Part shown: one piece after another, positions 1-3,862 of the stretch
How the letters are laid out: each line of letters begins with the position of its first letter
Numbering within the stretch: position 1 is the first letter of the stretch
Assembly (NCBI GenBank): GCA_964471435.1
Contig: CAYYGA010000081.1
Span: 1-5,679, forward strand
Reading direction: 5' to 3'
From: Facklamia sp964471435
GTDB lineage: Bacteria > Bacillota > Bacilli > Lactobacillales > Aerococcaceae
DNA: 5,679 nucleotides
The notes under the pieces: model-generated
What the model was told of the DNA's origin: nothing
The model's database searches: none
Seen by the model: only the letters and a program-made list of their open reading frames with translations
Translations under genes and position numbers: made by a program

Positions 1-1
1 A

Positions 2-307
2 GCAGGTAACGGTTTAAAAGGAAACTTTATCCGGCTCCATTTTACCAACTATGAAAAATATGCCGACGAGCAAAAAGGACAGGTCTTGTTAGTTTTAGGG
101 CATGATTACTATGGAAATGAGGCAGAGTTTATTTTACTCTTGGAGGAAGCATTTCCTGATGACTTTTTAGAAGACAATCCCTTAAAAATAGTGGAAGGGG
201 AATTAACCGGCCTTGTTGATTTTGCTTTTGAAGATGGCAAGGAAAAGAGACTTCCTCAAATAGAAGTTCACCAATGGGGGACTCGACAAGACTATGACTT
301 CCGCTAA
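2..307 (+). CDS. 3' end of an unrecognised acidic protein (partial)
   Basis: The reading frame is open from the left edge to a TAA at 305-307, giving about 101 C-terminal residues; the true start lies outside the window. The visible part begins GNGLKGNFIRLHF and is rich in Asp and Glu (for example EEAFPDDFLEDN), ending QDYDFR. A TTG at 86 could be taken as a start, but codons upstream of it (IRLHFTNYEKYADEQ) look equally protein-like and no ribosome binding site precedes it, so I read the gene as truncated by the window. There is no membrane segment or catalytic motif that I recognise, and I do not assign a function. No clear terminator follows; about 100 bp separate it from the dehydrogenase, which has its own promoter. 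Confidence 0.7.
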   Translation, partial: AGNGLKGNFIRLHFTNYEKYADEQKGQVLLVLGHDYYGNEAEFILLLEEAFPDDFLEDNPLKIVEGELTGLVDFAFEDGKEKRLPQIEVHQWGTRQDYDFR

Positions 308-331
308 TTTTAAAAAATGTAAGGGTTTTAC

Positions 332-360
332 TTTAGATCTGTTTATTTGATTGTTACAAT
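332..360 (+). promoter_or_regulatory. Promoter of the dehydrogenase, with a small dyad over the -10
   Basis: A -35-like TTTAGA (332-337) and a -10-like TACAAT (355-360) are separated by 17 bp and lie about 50 bp upstream of the dehydrogenase start. The -10 is embedded in a perfect 11-bp dyad, ATTGTTACAAT (350-360), which could be an operator for a repressor. The dyad is short and could be chance. Confidence 0.45.
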
Positions 361-395
361 AAAGGTGTAAGTTATTTCTCAGTCACTATACCTTT

Positions 396-404
396 AGGAG
401 GGTG
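396..404 (+). promoter_or_regulatory. Ribosome binding site of the dehydrogenase
   Basis: AGGAGGGTG sits a few bases before the ATG at 409. This strong site fixes the start of the dehydrogenase at 409 and shows that the ATG at 577, inside the gene, is not the native start: upstream of 577 there is only a weak purine-rich stretch. Confidence 0.85.
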
Positions 405-408
405 AAAG

Positions 409-1146
409 ATGAGTCGCGTAAAAGACAAAGTCGCTTTAGTCACCGGTAGTTCACAAGGTTTAGGAGAAGCAATGGTGCGTCGTCTTCATGAAGAAGGGGC
501 CACAGTCATTATTGCCGATGTTGCAGTAGAAAATGGTAAGAATTTAGCAGATGAGTAAGGCGAGCAGGCAGAATTTATGGAACTAGATGTAACGTCTAAA
601 GATAATTGGGAAAAAGTATTCCAGCAAGTAGAAGAAAAGCATAACCGTTTAGATATACTCGTTAATAATGCAGGGATTGCGGTCTTAACTCCTTTTGAGG
701 AAATGACAGAAGAAGAATATATGAAAACTTTTGATATCAACCAGCGAGGTGTCTTCCTCGGTACCCAAGCCGCTATCAAGTTGATGAAAAAAGGTGAGGG
801 CGGGTCCATTGTCAATCTCTCATCCATTTCAGGCTTAGTTGCTTCTGCCGGTGGAGCATCTTATAACTCCACTAAGTTTGCGGTCAGAGGCTTAACCAAA
901 GTAGCAGCTCTAGAAAATGCTAAAAATAATATCCGCGTGAATTCGGTGCATCCGGGTGTGATAGAAACGACCATTTTAAAAGCTATGGACGATGACTTAC
1001 GCCAACAAACGGAAGCAGCCATCCCAATGGGACGTGTAGGCCAGCCCAAGGAAATTGCTAATCTGGTACTCTTCTTAGCTTCAGATGAATCAAGCTATTG
1101 TACCGGAGCAGAATTTATTGCAGACGGCGGCTACACAATTCAATAA
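409..1146 (+). pseudogene. Short-chain dehydrogenase/reductase (classical SDR) with an in-frame stop at codon 50
   Basis: Reading through the stop gives a 245-residue protein, the usual length of classical SDRs, which are cytoplasmic NAD(P)-dependent oxidoreductases acting on alcohols or ketones. Visible features are the Rossmann TGSSQGLG (residues 12-19), Asp37 at the end of strand 2, NNAG (86-89), catalytic Asn111, Ser139, Tyr152 and Lys156 (YNSTK), PG (182-183) and a C-terminal DGGYTIQ. The ending and overall pattern resemble Lactobacillus R-specific alcohol dehydrogenases. An acidic residue at position 37 is expected to favour NAD over NADP. TAA at 556-558 interrupts the frame after LADE; no shift is involved and both sides align with the family. 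A single A-to-T change at 557 would restore TTA (Leu). The part from ATG 577 lacks the nucleotide-binding motif and is unlikely to be active. The substrate is not predictable. It could be a real pseudogene or a sequencing error. Confidence 0.88.
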
Positions 1147-1216
1147 AAATCCAACAGTAATAGTTACACAATGTTGACCTGCTTCTTATCATAAATTGAC
1201 TACATCTTTTCAATAC

Positions 1217-1254
1217 AGCGGCTGTTATTTAACGATAACAGTCGTTTTTATTTT
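1217..1254 (+). terminator. Intrinsic terminator of the dehydrogenase
   Basis: CGGCTGTTAT (1219-1228) pairs with ATAACAGTCG (1235-1244), ten pairs including one G-U, around a 6-nt loop. It is followed by TTTTTATTTT. It lies 70 bp after the stop codon of the dehydrogenase and closes a single-gene transcription unit. Confidence 0.82.
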
Positions 1255-1338
1255 CTAAACAAATCTCAAATTGTCATTAGAGTTTTTTTACAAGAAGCTA
1301 GCCAGTCTGTTTTAATGGAGGTAGATTGATTTAACTTA

Positions 1339-1366
1339 TTGCATTTTTTAAAGTCATTTTTATAAT
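1339..1366 (+). promoter_or_regulatory. Possible orphan promoter
   Basis: A consensus TATAAT (1361-1366) has TTGCAT (1339-1344) 16 bp upstream. The -10 is perfect and the -35 weak (three of six). No coding sequence follows; the next feature is a terminator hairpin about 20 bp downstream. Confidence 0.35.
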
Positions 1367-1386
1367 AGTCACAAAGGTTTTTAGAG

Positions 1387-1410
1387 CCACTTATAGAAGT
1401 GGGTTTTTTC
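1387..1410 (+). terminator. Short intrinsic terminator
   Basis: CCACTT (1387-1392) and AAGTGG (1397-1402) form a perfect 6-bp stem with an ATAG loop, followed after one G by six T residues. In the plus direction it would end a transcript of only a few dozen nucleotides from the promoter at 1339-1366, or serve as a second stop behind the dehydrogenase. Confidence 0.6.
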
Positions 1411-1456
1411 TTGGTTTATTTTAATTATTTTGAAAAAGGGGGATGACAATAACGAG

Positions 1457-1660
1457 GTAGACGTTCGTTTGATCGCTAACTTGCGAATCTCTGAGAGTTC
1501 GATAGGCCACGGGAACGTCTACATATATTTTTCTTTGAAGAAAAATGATATACCGACTCGTTTCACTACTGAATTCGTAAGTCACTTCGTTCCTACGACT
1601 TCATGTGCGTGAAAACGTCCTTTACCGTTGCCTATCAACTCTCAAGATTCTCCAGTTAGC
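1457..1660. repeat. Branched long imperfect inverted repeat (MITE-like or structured RNA)
   Basis: Arms 1475-1512 and 1625-1660 pair as GCTAACT/AGTTAGC, GAATCT/AGATTC, TGAGAGTT/AACTCTCA, GATAGGC/GCCTATC and ACGG/CCGT: 32 pairs in 38 positions. Between them two sub-hairpins are visible: ATTTTTCTT/AAGAAAAAT (1527-1546), and GTTTCAC (1560-1566) with GTGAAAAC (1609-1616) enclosing GAATTCGTA/TACGACTTC (1571-1602, 8 of 9 pairs). A second, competing stem is perfect over 10 bp: GTAGACGTTC (1457-1466) with GAACGTCTAC (1513-1522). The arms could be terminal inverted repeats of a small non-autonomous element or the base stem of an RNA. I do not recognise a named family. Confidence 0.6.
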
Positions 1661-1680
1661 TGGAAGTATCTCGAACAAAA

Positions 1681-1879
1681 AAATAAATCTTAGGGTGTAA
1701 TATTATACAGAAAATATTATTAGTATAGCTTTGAAAATTTATTTGAGAAAGTGAGAAGGGAAGTTTCTAGCGTAAGCGTATAATGTTGCAAGAACTGAAA
1801 GTATCCTTTCTCTGAGATAAGATTTTACTTTAACTTACTTCGTCTATATAAGATAGCTTTTATATTGGGTTCTAAAGTA
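1681..1879. repeat. Cluster of three weaker hairpins
   Basis: Three inverted repeats follow one another. AAATAAAT (1681-1688) pairs with ATTTATTT (1737-1744) and encloses a near-palindrome, GTGTAATATTATAC (1695-1708). GAGAAGGG (1753-1760) pairs with CCTTTCTC (1805-1812) with one G-U pair; an alternative 5' strand, GAGAAAG (1745-1751), competes for the same partner. TACTTTA (1826-1832) pairs with TAAAGTA (1873-1879) and encloses ATATAA/TTATAT. Individually these are weak in A+T-rich DNA; their interest lies in lying end to end between two much stronger structures. Confidence 0.35.
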
Positions 1880-1942
1880 GGGCATATACTGCTTTGGTTA
1901 CAGAAGAAATTGGGAAAAATTAAAGTGGTAGGAGTGAAGCAT

Positions 1943-2072
1943 CTATGGTGCCCTTGACAACGAGCCTCCTTCGGCAAGGATACTTGGTGTGGAATCAGGT
2001 GTTAACACACCTGATCAAAGACGAGATTACCTTGCCTCAGCTCATTGTCAAGGGTTCACTGCGTCACCATAG
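1943..2072. repeat. 130-nt nested rod-like hairpin
   Basis: Four stems nest around one axis. CTATGGTG (1943-1950) pairs perfectly with CACCATAG (2065-2072). CCCTTGACAACGAGC (1951-1965) pairs with 2040-2054 at 14 of 15 positions. GGCAAGG (1973-1979) pairs with CCTTGCC (2030-2036). ATCAGGTGT (1994-2002) pairs perfectly with ACACCTGAT (2007-2015) around a TAAC loop. Between the last two stems is a symmetric 14/14-nt internal bubble, and a 10-nt bulge (2055-2064) lies on the 3' side only. This is far more pairing than chance and suggests a structured RNA or a MITE whose termini are the outer arms. It has no long ORF. Strand is undetermined. Confidence 0.6.
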
Positions 2073-2178
2073 TGGATGGGAAACAGATAAGTGAATTCTC
2101 TCTAATAATGTAGAAAAAATTATAAGTGATAATTATTTCACGGTATATCTTTACTAAAAATAATCTAGTACCAATCTT

Positions 2179-2338
2179 ATGTATCTTCTCAATGCAGCGA
2201 GAAGATATATATCGCCCTCAACTATCTTCTTAATCCGGGGAGAAGATTCGTAAAGGCTTTAACTATCATCTCGTACCCGTAAGAAGATACGTAATTAGCT
2301 TATCTATCTTCTTAACCTCATGGGAAGATAGATAAGCT
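2179..2338. repeat. Array of four 26-bp palindromes at an exact 41-bp period
   Basis: Units begin at 2182, 2223, 2264 and 2305. Each is a 9-nt left arm (consensus TATCTTCTY), an 8-nt loop and a 9-nt right arm (consensus RRGAAGATA), with 15-nt spacers. Arms are conserved and mostly pair, including G-U pairs; unit 3 has two mismatches. The 8-nt loops differ completely in sequence (AATGCAGC, AATCCGGG, GTACCCGT, AACCTCAT) but not in length. The first unit extends to 12 pairs. The last is extended by AGCTTATC/GATAAGCT (2297-2304 and 2331-2338) to a 17-bp stem. Repeats are not identical and spacers are too short for CRISPR. It lies about 70 bp past the antiporter stop and may be in its 3' untranslated region. 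No T-run follows any unit on either strand, so these are not ordinary terminators. Confidence 0.75.
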
Positions 2339-2406
2339 GGTATTTTGCGGAAAAAATATTTGAATACCACAATCTTAGGAGCTACGGCAGGAAGAATCTT
2401 CCAAAA

Positions 2407-3591
2407 TCATTTTCTATCTTGCTCCAACAACTTCGGATAAGACCGCTCGATCGCGAAACTCCCCAGTGGGGCAGTAATCAAAATTGCAAGGACAGCTACG
2501 GTTAAAATCAGCTGCCCACTTTCCAATCCCATTGCCAGAGGAATCCCACCTATGGCTGCTTGGACGGTAGCTTTAGGCGTATAGCTTATCACAGTAAAAA
2601 GCTTTTCTTTCTTGTTCAAGGAAGAAGGCAGTAAGCTAACAAAAACGCCAGCCATACGAAAAATTAAAGCACCCATTATCAATAAAAGAGCAGGTAGACC
2701 AGCACCCAAAGCATAGTTTATATCGACGGTCGCTCCTACCAGTACGAACAGCAAGATTTGTGCAGCTGCCCATAATTGGTTATATTTTATAGCTAAGCGA
2801 TGAGCCAGTTCAGGGTATGACTGATTAATGGACAGCCCCAGAGCCATAATCGCCAGCAAACCAGAAAAGGGAATAAAATCCACGATTAAATCTTCCAAGG
2901 TCAACATTAAAAAGGATAAGCTGAGGAGCATAATCACTTTAGAAGTGTCTGCCATATTAAAATTTCGGTAAAACCGCTGAGCTAACCAACCGGTAAAGAA
3001 ACCGACTAAAATGCCCATAATAATCGCTAGCGGTATTTCAACTAAATTAATCACTGAAAAGTCACCCCCTAAAGCCAGAGCTAAAAAGGAAGAAAATAAA
3101 ACAATCACAAACACATCATCCATAGAAGCTCCAGCCAATATCAATTGCGGAACCCGTCTTTCCTGCCCGTATCCTTTTTCGATTAAACGAATCATGGACG
3201 GAACGACCACAGCAGGAGAAACAGCCGCCAATACAGTTCCCATCACCGCGGCGTCGAGTAAAGATAAGTTGAAAATGGTAGCACCTAATAGTAGGATAGC
3301 GGCAATTTCAAATAAAGCCGGCACAAAACTCATCAAAATAGCTGAGGGACCTATCTTTTTCAAATCTTCCAAATTTAAGGAAAGGCCGGCCCGAAATAAA
3401 ATAATAACTAAAGCAATCTGCCGAAAGTCAGCCGATACCATCAAGATAGAGTCATCTAAAAGATTAAGTACATAAGGACCCAATAAAATGCCGGTAATAA
3501 TCATGCCGACTAAACTAGGCAGCTGCATTTTTTTAAAAAGCCAGCCTAAAAACATTCCTACTAAAAAAATTAAAGCTATACTGGTTAACAT
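2407..3591 (-). CDS. CPA-type cation/proton antiporter under fluoride riboswitch control
   Basis: This is a 394-residue, very hydrophobic polytopic inner-membrane protein of the Na+/H+ exchanger fold (CPA/Kef-NhaP type, about 11-13 predicted membrane segments). Motifs, numbered from the chosen start, are LFRAGLSL (67-74), VSPAVVVPSM (124-133), GASMDDV (154-160) with the paired acidic residues Asp158-Asp159 typical of the ion-binding site, and TPKATVQAAIGG (338-349) with a conserved basic residue in a late helix. GGAGG at 3599-3603 is 7 nt before the ATG at 3591 and only 4 nt before an adjacent ATG at 3594, so I choose 3591; either is possible. Extending the frame further upstream to a TTG at 3717 would translate the riboswitch and is wrong. 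The fluoride riboswitch upstream, a class known to control CPA antiporters as well as CrcB and CLC-F, suggests a role in fluoride resistance; the transported ion is inferred. Confidence 0.88.
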   Translation of the reverse strand: MLTSIALIFLVGMFLGWLFKKMQLPSLVGMIITGILLGPYVLNLLDDSILMVSADFRQIALVIILFRAGLSLNLEDLKKIGPSAILMSFVPALFEIAAILLLGATIFNLSLLDAAVMGTVLAAVSPAVVVPSMIRLIEKGYGQERRVPQLILAGASMDDVFVIVLFSSFLALALGGDFSVINLVEIPLAIIMGILVGFFTGWLAQRFYRNFNMADTSKVIMLLSLSFLMLTLEDLIVDFIPFSGLLAIMALGLSINQSYPELAHRLAIKYNQLWAAAQILLFVLVGATVDINYALGAGLPALLLIMGALIFRMAGVFVSLLPSSLNKKEKLFTVISYTPKATVQAAIGGIPLAMGLESGQLILTVAVLAILITAPLGSFAIERSYPKLLEQDRK

Positions 3592-3598
3592 CATTTTA

Positions 3599-3603
3599 CC
3601 TCC
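3599..3603 (-). promoter_or_regulatory. Ribosome binding site of the antiporter
   Basis: GGAGG on the minus strand lies just after the T-run of the leader terminator and 7 nt before the ATG at 3591. It decides the start against the long N-terminal extension. Confidence 0.85.
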
Positions 3604-3611
3604 AAAATATA

Positions 3612-3672
3612 TTAAAAAAAGCCGATGACATCTGAACAGAAAAATAGCTTTCCATTCAGAAGTCATCAGCTT
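3612..3672 (-). terminator. Regulatory terminator of the fluoride riboswitch
   Basis: On the minus strand, 3672-3654 pairs with 3637-3619 as a stem of about 19 positions with one U-U mismatch and two G-U pairs, followed by seven T residues (3620-3614). Its 5' arm contains GCTGATGAC and CTTCTGA, which are also the 3' strand of the fluoride aptamer, so aptamer and terminator exclude each other. This is the arrangement of a transcriptional ON switch: fluoride binding should prevent termination. Confidence 0.88.
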
Positions 3673-3717
3673 TTTACGGCGGTTTAGGCTTACGCCAAGG
3701 GAGAACCTCATTCCCAA
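3656..3717 (-). ncRNA. Fluoride riboswitch (crcB motif)
   Basis: Read on the minus strand, the leader carries the conserved crcB-motif blocks in order: GGGAATGAGG (3715-3706), CTCCC (3703-3699), AAACCGCC (3685-3678) and GCTGATGACTTCTGA (3670-3656). Helix P1 is GAGGT (3709-3705) with ACTTC (3663-3659). The pseudoknot is GGGA (3715-3712) with TCCC (3702-3699). An extra hairpin, GGC-GTAA-GCC (3696-3687), with a GNRA tetraloop fills a position where the class tolerates an insertion. Compared from memory, the spacing matches the Thermotoga petrophila and Bacillus cereus aptamers. The hairpin of the GCC...GC segment is short here, perhaps only 2-3 pairs. The aptamer starts within a few bases of the expected transcription start and overlaps the terminator. 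Confidence 0.92.
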
Positions 3718-3725
3718 GAAAATTA

Positions 3726-3734
3726 ATTATACCA
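3726..3734 (-). promoter_or_regulatory. Extended -10 promoter of the riboswitch-antiporter transcript
   Basis: The minus strand reads TGGTATAAT, a TGn extended -10 with a consensus TATAAT (3731-3726). No good -35 is seen at 16-18 bp, which an extended -10 does not strictly need. The expected start of transcription, near 3719-3715, is immediately in front of the aptamer. Confidence 0.75.
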
Positions 3735-3818
3735 TATTTTTTAAACATAAAATATACGAAATAAAATAATATTTAATATAAGAGCCAATCGATAAACTCA
3801 GTATAAAGATAAAAGATT

Positions 3819-3850
3819 AAATAAAAAAGGACGAAAATTTCGTCCTTTTC
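3819..3850 (-). terminator. Intrinsic terminator of rqcH
   Basis: On the minus strand AAAAGGACGA pairs with TCGTCCTTTT (3849-3840 with 3834-3825), a 10-bp stem around a 5-nt A+T loop, followed by a T-rich run. It lies 13 bp after the stop codon of rqcH and separates that unit from the riboswitch-antiporter unit downstream. The roughly 85 bp between this terminator and the antiporter promoter are plain A+T-rich DNA. Confidence 0.85.
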
Positions 3851-3862
3851 TTAAGGATGTAT

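Larger units (their letters stand above)
1411..2406. other. Gene-free region dense in inverted repeats
   Basis: I find no protein gene with a credible start, ribosome binding site and family resemblance in this nearly 1-kb stretch. It holds a chain of inverted repeats: a branched long inverted repeat (1457-1660), an A+T-rich arm pair (1681-1744), two further hairpins (1753-1812 and 1826-1879), a 130-nt nested hairpin (1943-2072) and four palindromes at a 41-bp period (2179-2338). A 7-bp arm pair (2338-2344 with 2363-2369) and a GGAAGA-A-TCTTCC dyad (2390-2402) lie between the array and the end of the antiporter gene. The density of pairing suggests structured RNA or non-autonomous repeat elements. 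The direction of transcription is not clear. Confidence 0.7.

Noticed and set aside
577..1146. Independent 189-residue gene starting at internal ATG 577
   Set aside because: It is the same frame as the dehydrogenase, continuing after the nonsense codon. It lacks the nucleotide-binding motif and has no good ribosome binding site.
1430..1612. Sixty-codon open frame beginning with TTG
   Set aside because: It has a rare start without a properly spaced ribosome binding site and no recognisable domain, and it lies almost entirely inside the long inverted repeat, whose pairing constrains the sequence. I treat it as a by-product of the repeat.
1779..1784. Perfect TATAAT as a promoter -10 for the nested hairpin downstream
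   Set aside because: No -35 element at 15-19 bp (the nearest TTGAGA is 30 bp away) and no extended -10 TG; it probably arises by chance in A+T-rich DNA.
1943..2072. 6S RNA (ssrS) identification
   Set aside because: The outline is similar, but the element is shorter than usual Firmicute 6S RNA (about 190 nt) and I cannot confirm conserved bubble sequences. Kept as an unnamed hairpin.
2179..2338. CRISPR array
   Set aside because: The repeats differ from one another, the spacers are only 15 nt, the loops within the repeats vary and no cas genes are nearby. The palindrome reading fits better.
1410..2340. tmRNA, RNase P RNA, T-box leader or group II intron in the structured region
   Set aside because: I looked for the hallmark conserved sequences of each (tmRNA ends and tag, RNase P core, T-box AGGGTGG-type antiterminator, GTGYG intron start) and found none.
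3011..3475. 154-residue open frame on the plus strand opposite the antiporter
   Set aside because: It lies wholly antisense to the well-supported antiporter gene, shows no domain and has composition expected of the reverse complement of a membrane-protein gene.
3592..3717. 42-residue N-terminal extension of the antiporter
   Set aside because: It translates the fluoride aptamer and its terminator; a strong ribosome binding site places the start at 3591 (or 3594).
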